Source: Typhlomys cinereus | Lineage: Eukaryota; Chordata; Mammalia; Rodentia; Platacanthomyidae | Reading direction: 5' to 3' | NCBI GenBank assembly: GCA_023101885.1 | Contig: JALPQD010000004.1 | Location: 11,987,688 to 12,051,687 of the forward strand | Length of the DNA: 64,000 nt | Part shown: positions 54,336 to 64,000 of the stretch, in pieces | Numbering within the stretch: the stretch's first letter is position 1 | How the letters are laid out: every line of letters starts with the position of its first letter | Program-made: the position numbers and the translations under genes | The notes under the pieces: model-generated | The model's input: the letters and a program-made list of their open reading frames with translations, nothing else | Told to the model about the DNA's origin: nothing | Database searches by the model: none

Positions 54336-55432
54336 AGATTACGTTCTCCTCCCGGTCTCCTCTATCTTCCCATGTCCAGGGAACATAAACCCCAGAACAA
54401 TTCAATCTACCCAGCTTGGGGCCTCCTTCCTGGCCTCACTGGATCGCCTACCTCGCCCCCCCATCCCTGATCCTCGATTTTCATCAATGAAAAGAACATC
54501 CAACTAGCACCCAAATCAGTCCCAACTGGGGCCAAGCTTCCCAACTCAGGGTGGGTCAAAGAATGCATGTCAAGTCTTTCCCAAACCAATGCTTACCCTC
54601 CTGAGCTGCCAGGGGGAAGAGTGGGCCCGACTCCCCCAAGCATCATCTTTTTCCCATGCAGCACTCTTTAGTGTTTGTCTCACTGTGGGTTGACAGTTTG
54701 GGCTTCGCATGGTAAAATGCGGTAAGATCCACAGCATTGGTGAGTGCACTCAAAAATAGGCCCAGATGAGTCCTTCTGCAATGTCTCCTCTCGGCCTTAT
54801 GTCTCGTTTTCCTACCAATTTTCATCCCATTTCATTGGCTAACGGGGCAATTTAGCTTTTGTTTCTTGGCCAGGAGTCACTTGATTCTGAAAGTCTGTCA
54901 AGAAGACACGGCCAAGGAACAATGAAGTGCACAACCACGTTGGCAGAGAAAAAAAATCAGATGTGGTCTCCTGGTTTTCATAAAACCCTGATCGATTTTG
55001 TGCACCAATTTCCTGAGGGTCCCATGGGCAGCCCCAAGAGATAGAGGGAGGAGGGAAGGAGAGAAGTTTCATGATGGATTTACAGAAAAGAAAATGAAAA
55101 TTTCGGCAACCTTCAAGATAGCCTCTCCATTTGAAAGAAAAAAAAATCTGGAGGGAAAGTGAAAGAGCTTCAAAATCCTCACACAGAAGAGAGGAGAGAG
55201 ACAGGAGATGAAAGAGAGAAGAGGAGAGATTTCCATAAACAAAATAGTTAATTTCCTCTTTAAAGGTGTCCATTGTAATGCTCCCATTTCAAGTAAACAA
55301 AGAAAAAGAGAAAGTTCTCAGGCACCAGAGGTTTCTAAGAGGTTATTTATTATCAGCCAGTGGCTTGAAGTTCCCTGAGGACAGCACAGATCAGCTGTCT
55401 AGCAGCACCTTAATAAGACCCAACAATCAGAG

Positions 55433-55435
<3 letters not shown>
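54336..55435. other. unique flank sequence, AT-moderate, possible conserved block
   Basis: No repeat is recognised over 1.1 kb, unusual for this flank. The part 54640-55060 lacks simple repeats and CpG and includes TTTCATTGGCTAACGGGGCA. It is listed as unexplained, not as an enhancer. Confidence 0.25.

Positions 55436-55439
<4 letters not shown>

Positions 55440-55488
<49 letters not shown>
55440..55488. repeat. (CT)24 microsatellite
   Basis: A pure CT tract. Confidence 0.97.
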
Positions 55489-55489
<1 letters not shown>

Positions 55490-55493
<4 letters not shown>

Positions 55494-55664
55494 CAGTCTT
55501 GCATAGCTCAGGTGACCTCAAGCAAGCTATGTAGCCTGGAATGACTTTGAACTTCTGACTTTCCAGCCTCCACCTCCAAACAGACCTGTGCTAACAAGCC
55601 TGCTTTGTGCTGGGGCTGCAGCCCGGGGCTTCAGACATGTAGCTGAGCCACATCCTCAGCCCCC
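55490..55664 (-). mobile_element. ID-B1 (B4-type) dimer
   Basis: A reversed B1 half (GTAGCCTGGAATGACTTTGA, CTTTCCAGCCTCCACCTCC) is followed by a reversed ID half ending GAGCCACATCCTCAGCCCC. Confidence 0.7.
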
Positions 55665-56215
55665 AGGACTCACTTTCTATTTTTTGTTTTGTCGCTGCAA
55701 ACGCTGGGAGTGGGACTTTGGGCCCTCCACACACCCAGTGTACTTGGCTTGTTTACATTGTTCTGACCCCTGTGGGCATCTAAGTTTCTGACTCCTACTC
55801 CACTTCTCGTCTTTATAGAAACAGAAAAACCAAGGCTCAAAACAGGCCGGGGTCTGCTAGATCACCAATGCCCATAGGCAGAGCTCAGACCCAGACCCAA
55901 GAAGAGCCCTGGTTGCCACCTTCCCACTTCCCTGGTCTGTGTGGATCAGACTCCAGGCAGGAGGGGCCACGCATAGCACAGGGTCCCAGCTGAGGTGCCG
56001 CATGCAGGGGGAGCCACGTGGACCCTGATGGGAAGCTGGCTATGAGAGCAGTGTAGTGACCAGCTCCTTTTCTCTGGTACCATGCACCTCTTCACACCTA
56101 CCTGTCTGGCTGCATCTGAGATGGAGCAGGACCTAGGGGCAGGGTTGGGGACAGGGAGGGAAATGACCTGAATGCATGCACAGTCACACCCTGCATGCCG
56201 CTGCCTCCCTCTCCT
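55665..56215. other. unique flank sequence
   Basis: Nothing recognised. Confidence 0.5.
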
Positions 56216-56219
56216 GACA

Positions 56220-56405
56220 CCTGCTCTCCATCCCCTGCTTAAGAGCTTTGAAGTGAAATGGTCCTCTGTTGGAATCCAGGGTCAGTCCTTGCTTTATTTA
56301 TAGAAAAGGGATAATGGTGTTTACCTCGTAGAACTGTTGAAAGGCTTAAATGATATATTAGAGAACTACTTAGCACCTGTCTAGTATAGCTGTAGTTCTA
56401 TTATT
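56220..56405 (+). mobile_element. MIR remnant
   Basis: GAAAAGGGATAATGGTGTTT, CCTCGTAGAACTGTTGAAAG and AATGATATATTAGAGAAC follow the MIR 3' half. Confidence 0.6.
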
Positions 56406-56458
56406 TTCACTCAACAGTCCCTGTATCTCTTTCTCTTTTCCCTTTCTCTTTCCCTCTC

Positions 56459-56569
<111 letters not shown>

Positions 56570-56844
56570 CCCTCATCAGCTGATCGTTGATCATCTTTGC
56601 AGCCCGGACACCCTTGCATCTTCTACTCCAAGCGGCCTGGGATACCTGTGTATCCAGAGTGCTGTCTGCCTGCAGCCTCTCCAGCCCGCTGCCTCCAGGC
56701 AGCCTTCCCTGCAGCCCTCTAGTCCCCGTTCATGTCCAGGGGCTTTGAGTGAATCGAGGCTCACTCAGAATCCCTAGCTCCAAGTGAGAAAGCCCATCCC
56801 TTAAAATGGAAGCATTCGGGAAGCCCTCGAACCCGCTTCTTGAG

Positions 56845-57005
56845 TGGGGAGATGGCACCATGTAAAAGCGCTTGCTGCCAAGCTCAAGGTCCATCCCCAG
56901 AATCCACATTGTAGAAGGAGAGAACCAACTCCCGCAAGCTGTCCTCTGACCTCCACCGAGGTACTCTGGCATACCCCTCCCCCAAATAAATAAATGTTTG
57001 TTTTT
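56845..57005 (+). mobile_element. RSINE1 SINE
   Basis: GCGCTTGCTGCCAAGCTCAA, GAAGGAGAGAACCAACTCCC and CTGTCCTCTGACCTCCACC with an AAATAAATAAATG tail closely match RSINE1. Confidence 0.8.
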
Positions 57006-57430
57006 TTAAATACCTCCTTAACCTGCCAACCCCTAGCCCAGCATCCTTCAAATGCGTTCCTGGCACAGCAGGGTATGGAGGCCACAAGTGGCTGGCCAGT
57101 TACTCAGGTTTACCCAAGTAAATCAACAGAGAGGCTGGAAAGAACCCACCCACAACCCTCTTTTCTGGGGTCCCAGGAACAGTTGTGCTAATGTATGGGA
57201 AGTAAAGAGAGTCATCAGGAATAGAAGGTACCAGTGGGACTCCCTAAAGTCCACCATGGGAACAGGTGTTGAGGTACTCTGTGCCCTGAAAAACAGAAGC
57301 CCTGTGAGATGGAATAGGCTGGAGACTCCCTGGGCCTCCTAGGGTGGAGGACGACAGCTGGACCAGTGAGGCCCATGAAGTGGGAGAGGCGCAGGGTCTA
57401 AGACGGCAAGGCTCTGATGGAAAGATTTGG
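57006..57430. other. unique flank sequence
   Basis: Nothing recognised. Confidence 0.5.
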
Positions 57431-57436
57431 AAATTG

Positions 57437-57671
57437 TGGCTAGAGAGATGGCTCGAGGGTTAAGACTCTGCCTCACAAGCAGAGGTCCTGAGTTCGGATC
57501 CCTAGCCCCCTGTAAAAACTCCAGGTAGAAACTGCAGAGGCCTGCACTTCTGGCCCTGGTGGGTGGAACCTGGGAAATCCCAGATCAAAGCAAAAAGAAG
57601 GTAGAAACAATTCAGAATGATTCCCGAAGTAGTCACTCTTGGTTCTCCACAGGGATTCACAATGCCCTCTG

Positions 57672-57715
<44 letters not shown>

Positions 57716-57721
57716 ACACTA
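57437..57721 (+). mobile_element. tRNA-headed SINE, older subfamily
   Basis: Head GGCTAGAGAGATGGCTCGAG, B box GTCCTGAGTTCGGATCCC, the family body (CAATTCAGAATGATTCCCGA) and an AC tract at 57674-57719. Confidence 0.8.
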
Positions 57722-57872
57722 AATAAATAAACAAAAAAGTGTTTAAAGATTAGAAAATCTGGCTCTAAAATTCTACCACTTTAAAGTTCTGAAATGTCAT
57801 GACTTTTTTGATTCTGAGAAATTTTAAAATGAGTTTTAGATTCTAAAACTGCTCTGTCGTTAGAAATATAAG

Positions 57873-57960
57873 AAAGGCTGAGAATACAGCTCATTGGTGC
57901 AGGAGTTGTAAGGGCCTAGGCTCAACTCCCAGCATGACCGAAAATAAATAAATAAAGCCC
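57873..57960 (+). mobile_element. ID-type SINE, diverged
   Basis: GAATACAGCTCATTGGTGCA, CTCAACTCCCAGCATGACC and an AAATAAATAAAT tail. Confidence 0.55.
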
Positions 57961-58120
57961 ACATGGTGAAAGGAAGGAGATAAGTGACTTGCAAAAGCTG
58001 TTCTTTGACATGAAAAAAAAAGCTGTTCTTTGACCTCTACTCATATGCCATGGCATGCACGTGTGTGCACTCTCCTTTCTCAGTCTCCCTCTCATATAAA
58101 GAAAATATTTATAAATAATA
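57961..58120 (+). mobile_element. RSINE1-like tail fragment
   Basis: TTCTTTGACCTCTACTCATA and GCCATGGCATGCACGTGTGT are the RSINE1 3' part. A short duplication of AGCTGTTCTTTGAC precedes it. Confidence 0.5.
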
Positions 58121-58130
58121 ATGGTACGTT

Positions 58131-58290
58131 GGGGGCTAGATGGTTCAGTGGGTAAATGCTTGCTGTGTAAGCATGAGGACCTGAGTTTGGATCCCCAAAC
58201 CAGAGCTGTGACAGGAGGATGCCCAGGGTTTGCCTGGCCAGCCAGTCAAGCCAATCATGAGTCCCAGATTCAGTGAAACAGTAAATTAAT
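58131..58290 (+). mobile_element. B4-type SINE
   Basis: AGATGGTTCAGTGGGTAAAT, CATGAGGACCTGAGTTTGGA and TGGCCAGCCAGTCAAGCCAA match the B4A layout. Confidence 0.7.
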
Positions 58291-58298
58291 TTTACCGT

Positions 58299-58500
58299 TG
58301 CTGGAGAGATAGCTCAGGGGTTAAGACTGCCTTGCAAGCAGAAAAACCCAAGTTCAGATCCCAGATCCCATGTAAAAATGTCAAGTAGAAATGGTAGCGC
58401 CTGTACATTCAGATCTGGAAAGCAGAACAAAGCAAATAGGAAGTAGAAGTAATCCAAGCCCCCTCCAGTGGCCCCTGATACACATAGAAACATACGTGTA
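58299..58500 (+). mobile_element. tRNA-headed SINE, older subfamily
   Basis: CTGGAGAGATAGCTCAGGGG head, AGTTCAGATCCCAGATCCCA and a shortened, diverged body. Confidence 0.7.
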
Positions 58501-58589
58501 TCCCCCCAAAATGAAATTACCCAACATATTCAAAATATTACGCACTTGACATTACTATAATACAAAATTGTATTAAGAATTCAGAAAAG

Positions 58590-58845
58590 AGCTGCAGAGA
58601 TAGCTCAGTGGTTAAGTCTCTGTGTCACATTCAGAAGGTTCTGAGTTGCATCCCAGATCCCACCTAAAATTAGATGGAAATGTACTTCTGATCTTGGAAG
58701 ACAGAGCCTGGGAAACTCCTGAGCAAAACAAAGAGGAAGCAGCTCCACAGGCATACGCAGTGCCCTCTGATATAAACAGACACACGTATACACGTACACA
58801 CACACACACACACACACACACTAAAAATAAAATTTAAATTTAAAA
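58590..58845 (+). mobile_element. tRNA-headed SINE, older subfamily
   Basis: CTGCAGAGATAGCTCAGTGG head, a diverged body and an AC tract (58796-58821) followed by AAAAATAAAATTTAAA. Confidence 0.7.
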
Positions 58846-58877
58846 AGTCTGCACTACATTAAAAAAAAGTAAAGAAG

Positions 58878-58965
58878 TAATAAAGCAGATGTGGCACACG
58901 CCTGCATTCTCAGTACTTGGCAGGTAAAGGCAGAAGGATCAGAAATTCAAGGTCATACAACCTCT
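58878..58965 (+). mobile_element. B1 SINE 5' fragment
   Basis: GATGTGGCACACGCCTGCAT and GTAAAGGCAGAAGGATCAGA are B1 sequence. Confidence 0.65.
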
Positions 58966-59052
58966 CGTGGCATGCGTGCAGGTTCTCTCTCTCTCTCACT
59001 CAAATAAATATAAAAAAGTAAAGTATATGAAGTCCTCAGAATTCTCAGTATG

Positions 59053-59240
59053 GAACTGGAGAGATGGCACAGGGGTTAAGACTCTGCCTTGGAACCAGAA
59101 AGGCCCATACTTCCTGCCCTGGTGGGCGAAACCCACCCAGAGTGAAGAAAAAAGAGGTAGAAGCGATCCAGAATGATTCCCAAAGTCACCCTTGGGCCTC
59201 CGCAGGAACATAGTGCCCCCCCCCAGCACACACACACAAT
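59053..59240 (+). mobile_element. tRNA-headed SINE, internally shortened
   Basis: The head lacks its B-box region: GACTCTGCCTTGGAACCAGA runs straight into the body with CTTCCTGCCCTGGTGGGCGA and GATCCAGAATGATTCCCAAA. Confidence 0.65.
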
Positions 59241-59984
59241 TCCCAGTGCGTTCTACACTTACAACACACTTCATTTTGAGCTAGTCGCACTCTAAATGCT
59301 CCAAAGCCACATGTGGCTAGTGGCTAGTTTTGAGAAGCATGATTTAAAAACCTAAAATCCTATGACTCACTGGTCTAACATTTCAGGATGCTGGTCTCTG
59401 AGATTCTAGAATCCTGCGGCCTGCTAGGGTTCTGGAACTCTACGGCGATGATTCTAGCAGATTAAAGTGTTTCCTGAGCCCGGCACTGCCGGGGGAGAAG
59501 GCTTTTCTCGCCATGTCTTCTGTGTGGAAAGAAACTTGGATCCCTACAGAGCTCGTGAGGTAGGTAGGAGCAAGGAACCCTTCTCTCTGCCACCCCCACC
59601 ATCTGGCATAGCCTGTGGGAAGGGGGTGGCTGTACCTATCCATGGGGCACCAGCTCCTGCCATCCCAGTGGCAATTCATGCCTCCACCCATGTTCATAAG
59701 CCTGGAAGTGTGTTCTCTTGGCAAAGGGGCATGCCCCTGCCTTCTGCCCTTGGTCTCTGCCCACTCAGAACAGCATCTGGGGGCAGCTACAGCAGATGGA
59801 GCTGGAAAGTAAAGCCGCAGATGGAATTCCCAAGACTAGGACTGGTTTCCATTTGCTAGGCCTGGGATCTGGGGTCGTGACAAATAGAAGTCAGAGACTC
59901 AAAACCAGGGGCTTGGAAAACCAGAAGGTATCTCCAAGGTCATATCACACATGCCCTTCACCTGCAGCGGTGTCTTTGTCTGTC
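59241..59984. other. unique flank sequence
   Basis: No repeat or exon is recognised over about 740 bp. Confidence 0.5.
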
Positions 59985-60288
59985 TGTGCTGGGTGACCTG
60001 TAAACTAAAAACGTCTATGTCTCACAATTCTGGAAGCCCATAATTAAGACTACGCAGATTCTGCATCTGAAAAGAGCTCACTTCCTGGCTCACAGATGAA
60101 TCTTTTTGCCAAAGGGCACCTGGGTTCCCTTGAACTTACTTTATTTACTAGGACACTAATTCCACTTATGTGGGCCTCACTTTCATAACCTAATTGCCTC
60201 CCAAAGATGTGTTCACCTTCTAAAACCATCACATTGGGATTTCAACATATAGGTTTGGGGGTCACACAGCCGCTCTGGATCATTGCAG
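59985..60288 (-). mobile_element. MLT1-like LTR fragment (ERVL-MaLR), old
   Basis: On the minus strand the order runs from CCAAACCTATATGTTGAAAT through the AATGTGATGGTT region and a GGAGGCAATTAGGTTATGA part to the GAATTGTGAGACATAG end, as in MLT1 LTRs. It is an LTR remnant with no coding sequence. Confidence 0.65.
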
Positions 60289-60414
60289 GATACTTATGGC
60301 AGGCCAGGAAATGTGCTGGTGGGACTCTTGCCCCCAAGGACAGGAAGTTCCAAACCTGCCTTGGCCAACTCGTGCGACTTAGTGGAGCTTTGCTTAAAAA
60401 GTAAAAGTTTATAA

Positions 60415-60638
60415 AGGGCCAGGATGTACTTTAGCTAGTAGAGTGCTTACCTAACATCCACAAACTCCTGGATTTGCATCCCTGGTATGGCCCAAATTGG
60501 TGGTAGTGACTGTGGCACACTCCTGTCATCCCCCACTGAGGAAGTGGAGGCAGAAAGAACAGAAGTTTGAGGTCCTCTTCAACTACATAAGGAGTTTGAG
60601 GCCATCCTGGGATACATGACATTCAGTTTCAAAAAAAA
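60415..60638 (+). mobile_element. ID-B1 (B4-type) dimer
   Basis: An ID-type half (GATGTACTTTAGCTAGTAGA, GATTTGCATCCCTGGTATGG) is joined to a B1 half (GTGGCACACTCCTGTCATCC, GGCAGAAAGAACAGAAGTTT) with an A-rich end. Confidence 0.7.
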
Positions 60639-60681
60639 TCCTTATGTGGAAACAAACAACAACAACAAAATATCCTTGCGT

Positions 60682-60754
60682 GGGCTGGAAAGATGGCTCA
60701 AGAGTTAAACCTCTGCCTAGCAAGTATAAGGACCTGGGTTCCAATCCCAGGTCC

Positions 60755-60810
<56 letters not shown>

Positions 60811-60953
60811 CCAGATGGAAATGGCAGTGCCTGCATTTCTGGCACCTGGTGGGTGGAGCCTGGGAAATCCCAGAACAAAACAAAAAGGAAGACGAAGCAA
60901 TCCAGGATGATTCCTGAAGTCACCCTTGGTCCTCCACAGGGACACACCGAGCC

Positions 60954-60996
<43 letters not shown>

Positions 60997-61047
60997 ACAG
61001 AAACATAGATGATAGTAATAGATAAATAGATAGATAGATAGGTAGAT

Positions 61048-61102
<55 letters not shown>

Positions 61103-61176
61103 GTAGATAGGTAGATAGGTAGATAGGTAGGTAGGTAGGTAGGTAGGTAGGTAAAAGTAAGTTTTTTTAAAAAAAA
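60682..61176 (+). mobile_element. tRNA-headed SINE with two AC tracts and GATA/GGTA tail, 10-bp TSD
   Basis: The flanking repeat ATCCTTGCGT at 60672-60681 and 61177-61186 shows that everything between is one insertion. It holds the head, an AC tract (about 60759-60806) breaking the element after the B box, the normal body, a second AC tract (60958-60994), and a GATA/GGTA array up to the A-rich end. At 495 bp it is the longest copy in the window. Confidence 0.8.
61015..61153. repeat. (GATA)n/(GGTA)n microsatellite
   Basis: About 25 GATA units grade into GGTA units at the right. The array lies inside the 3' tail of the SINE just described. Confidence 0.95.
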
Positions 61177-61199
61177 ATCCTTGCGTATCATTGTAAACC

Positions 61200-62210
61200 C
61201 CTAGTTAAAGAGTGAGAGATACAGAGAGAGAGACTTCCCCCGGCTTCCCTTGAGCTCAGAGCACAGTTCCAGAAGGCCTGGGAGGCCTGGGAGCACTAGC
61301 AGCAGCCTGGGAGGAGTCTCGGCCCTTGTCAACCAGCTTCTGCACTGCTCCCTCCTAGCTCTGCCTCCCAGTCAAGGCCTTTCCTCGCTGTCATCTCCCT
61401 TCCACCCTCATAAGCCCAGGATGAGAGGCAGACAGGGCAACTTGCCATAGCACCTACACTCCAGGCTCGCAGGACAGCTCTGGAGTTTTGTTCCTGTCCC
61501 CCTTGCTACGCGTGGGGAAAATGAGCCGCACAGAGGGCTATGGTTCAACTCAACTCCCAGGGCCAGAAGAGACCAAGTGTCAGCACCAGGAAGTCCTTGG
61601 CTCAGCACCCATCCCAGGGGTGCCAGCGCTCTGCTTCCACCCTTGCTCTGAGCATCCTGTAGCCACTTTTTCCATGGGCTGCCTCCGGACTGGGCTTCCC
61701 CTCCGAGGAAAGCCCCAAGGCAGGAGGAAATGACAAGATCCTGCAGTGCACGGCAGTGGAAACCGCTCCCGTGGGACAAAGCTGAGGCTTTGGAGTCCAG
61801 CAGGAAGGCAGACCTGTAATCTAGATCTGGACACGTTCAAGCCCTGCAGGAGGCGGGCCTGCAGAGGGAATGCACAGCACTGGGCTCTAACTGACTTCCT
61901 CTCAGTTGACTTATGCAGTGTCTCTGTCCAGGGTAGCGAGAACTAAATGTTACTGCTCCCTGAGATGCCCCTCCAGGAACCTGTCAGGGACCATCTGCCC
62001 CACTCCGCTGCTCCATGCTGTGTACATGTCTGTCGAATAACATGCATGCATGCATGCCTGCTGGCAGATGGAAATGCCGCGAAAGACAGGGAAGGCTTTG
62101 AACTGGTCCATCAGGAGACTTGGCAACCTCTGTTCCAACTTGCTGGGCACGTTGGTTTTCCAAGAATATGGTACTAAGTCACCTTCCTAAAGCATTCCTC
62201 GTGCGTCAGA
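61200..62210. other. unique flank sequence
   Basis: No repeat or exon is recognised. A short CATGCATGCATGCATG run is at 62041-62056. Confidence 0.5.
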
Positions 62211-62214
62211 CCTT

Positions 62215-62400
62215 GTCGAGCACGTGAAAACACTCAGTTCTCCTGTCAGCACTATGAGAGGATATAATTGTTATCATCATGCTCCCAGATGAGGAAACTG
62301 GGACCCCCAAGAGCTAAGTAGCCTTGTGGTCTTATCGAAACCAGACTCGCACTTGGACCAGCCTGACCCCAGAGTTAATGTTTCCTGTTCTGAGCTGACA
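62215..62400 (-). mobile_element. MIR element
   Basis: CACTATGAGAGGATATAATT, CCCAGATGAGGAAACTGGGA and a diverged remainder are the reversed MIR. Confidence 0.65.
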
Positions 62401-62944
62401 AAGCGTATCTGTAAGCTCTATTCCAGGTTTTTGCAGTCAAGAACCCCTTGGGGCCTGGGGCTGCCCTTTCTGAGCAGAAGCTGCCTGAGATTCACCAAAA
62501 GCTTTGGAGGCTGTGGCAAATTAGCCTCTGGGGAGTGGATGTGGGAGACCAAATGGGCCTTTTGTCAGAGACTAATTCTCTGCAGCCTTCCGCTGCTTCC
62601 TGCCCCGAAGCAAGGCAGGAAGAAAGCCACCAGGAATCTTGGTTCAGCTCCTTTATCCCCCCCCCACTCATCCACCCACCCCTCCACCCCAACTTCTGGA
62701 CCACCCCAGATCTTAAACTTGAGGCTTACTCCCAGACACGCTTTTTGGAATAAGGGTAACAATTCAGGGCTGGGACTTCAGGGTTGTAGCTGCTGCCAGG
62801 AAATTCTAGGCACTTTTCTTCCTGAGTGGGCAGATCTGAAGGAAGCCTGTCCCAGATGGGAGGGGGGTGGGGTCTGCCATGTGTGAAACTCGTGTGTGCG
62901 CAAATTTACAAAAACTGTCTGTAGTGATAGTGTTGGGTCCTCCT
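62401..62944. other. unique flank sequence
   Basis: Nothing recognised apart from a C-rich stretch (62655-62700). Confidence 0.5.
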
Positions 62945-63060
62945 AACCATCCGGGTTAGAGATGGGTTGGAATGTGCTGACCCCCATTTAACAGGAGAGG
63001 AAATTGAGGTCCAGAAAGATGAAGTGACTTGTGCATAATCATGCAGACAGTAGAAACAAA
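62945..63060 (-). mobile_element. MIR remnant
   Basis: CCATTTAACAGGAGAGGAAA, TTGAGGTCCAGAAAGATGAA and GTGACTTGTGCATAATCA are the reversed MIR core. Confidence 0.65.
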
Positions 63061-63117
63061 TATTTGCTCAGGATTCCAGAAACTGAACGCTAAGAATAAT
63101 GATTATTTTGCTTCGTT

Positions 63118-63305
63118 TCCTTTTCTTTTGTTTGTGGTCAGGGTCTTATGTAGCACCAAGGAATGACCCTGAACTTCTGTTCCTCCTGCCTTCCAAGCGC
63201 TGAGATGACAGGCATGCGCCACCACGCTCACTTGCATAGGTGTTAGGGATAGAACCCAGGTTTTGTGCATGCCGGCAGACGCTGCACCAGCTGAACCATA
63301 TCCCA
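63118..63305 (-). mobile_element. ID-B1 (B4-type) dimer
   Basis: A reversed B1 half (CAGGGTCTTATGTAGCACCA, GAGATGACAGGCATGCGCC) is followed by a reversed ID half (GATAGAACCCAGGTTTTGTG, CTGAACCATATCCCAGT). Confidence 0.75.
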
Positions 63306-63324
63306 GTAAGAATACACTGTTATT

Positions 63325-63540
63325 ATTACTGCAAATATTTGCCAAACTCTCACTCAGCTTCCTTCCACTTCTTCCTTTAATCCTCTCAACCACTGTGAAC
63401 AGTGATCCCCATTTCACAGATGAGAACCCGAGGCTCAGAGAAGTTAGTCCATCTGCATGACATGTATCCAATAACATCTAAGTCATTCACTTAGAGGATC
63501 AAAGTCACATTTGAACTCAACGTTTGAACTCGTTTGTCTC
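63325..63540 (-). mobile_element. MIR element
   Basis: TTTAATCCTCTCAACCACTG, CATTTCACAGATGAGAACCC and GAGGCTCAGAGAAGTTAG are the reversed MIR. Confidence 0.75.
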
Positions 63541-63639
63541 TAGAGTCCACCTATGAGGGTCAGAACAGCCTTTGCGAGAGTCTGTAGGTAAGCGAGAGGT
63601 CAGCAGGCGTGAGGGCATCAATGAAGGCTGGAAACTGGG

Positions 63640-63762
63640 CGTGGTGGTATGAGCCAAGCAGTTCCAGCACTAGGGAGGTAGAGGCAGGAAGAACAGGAGT
63701 TCAAGGATAAGGTCTGCTTACAGGAGACCCAGTCTCTAAGCAAACAAATTTAAAAGAAAAGG
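63640..63762 (+). mobile_element. B1 SINE
   Basis: CTGGGCGTGGTGGTATGAGC, GAGGTAGAGGCAGGAAGAAC and GACCCAGTCTCTAAGC are B1 features. Confidence 0.75.
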
Positions 63763-64000
63763 GGTCAGAGCGAGGACCCGGTGAAGACAAGCCCTGCTTA
63801 GCCATCCATGGCTTCAGGAAAGGGGCACCGAGTCCTGGAAGCCTTGCAACAGGCCACACAGGGTTTGAGGAAGGTGAAGCGCTCCCAGCAGCAGCCCCTG
63901 GTCTAGGCAAGGTGGATCTCTAGCAGCCTCCTGGATGAGTTCCCCGCGTGCACACACAGCTTCATCATTCACCACTGCCCACTCATTCACTCATTCATTC

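Overview
This is nuclear DNA from a rodent. It holds one protein-coding gene, NDST1 (heparan sulfate glucosaminyl N-deacetylase/N-sulfotransferase 1), on the minus strand. Ten coding exons can be placed to the base between positions 134 and 19321. They join in frame to 2145 nt, which is codons 1-715 of an enzyme normally 882 residues long. The 3' coding exons lie beyond position 1. The cut falls directly before His716, a residue known to be catalytic in the sulfotransferase half. A CpG-island promoter with a candidate non-coding first exon lies at about 48.65-49.96 kb, so intron 1 spans roughly 30 kb.

Layout: 1-19.4 kb holds coding exons 11 to 2 and their introns; 19.4-49.2 kb is intron 1; 49.2-50 kb is promoter and first exon; 50-64 kb is 5' flank with no recognisable gene. 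In human, RPS14 and CD74 lie 5' of NDST1, but no exon of either is visible in these 14 kb. The protein is a Golgi type II membrane enzyme with a short cytosolic tail, one transmembrane helix, an N-terminal deacetylase half and a C-terminal PAPS-dependent sulfotransferase half. It carries out the first modification step of heparan sulfate chains.

The rest is ordinary mammalian non-coding DNA: B1, ID-B1/B4, RSINE1-like and tRNA-headed B2-superfamily SINEs, old MIR and L2 copies, one MLT1-like LTR fragment, and many (AC)n, (CT)n, (GGAA)n and (GATA)n tracts. The youngest SINE family has a B2-type tRNA head but a GC-rich body unlike mouse B2. That, together with RSINE1/B4 copies, points to a mouse-related rodent that is not mouse or rat. 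A dipodoid (jerboa, jumping mouse or birch mouse), where the B2-superfamily Dip SINE is known, is my best guess but is inference.

No previously undescribed system is evident. The best leads are two GC-AG introns in the same gene (one splitting the last glycine codon of the PAPS-binding loop, the other 40 nt from a (GU)25 tract), and a set of SINE insertions whose target-site duplications reveal head-only, internally deleted and tail-expanded forms.
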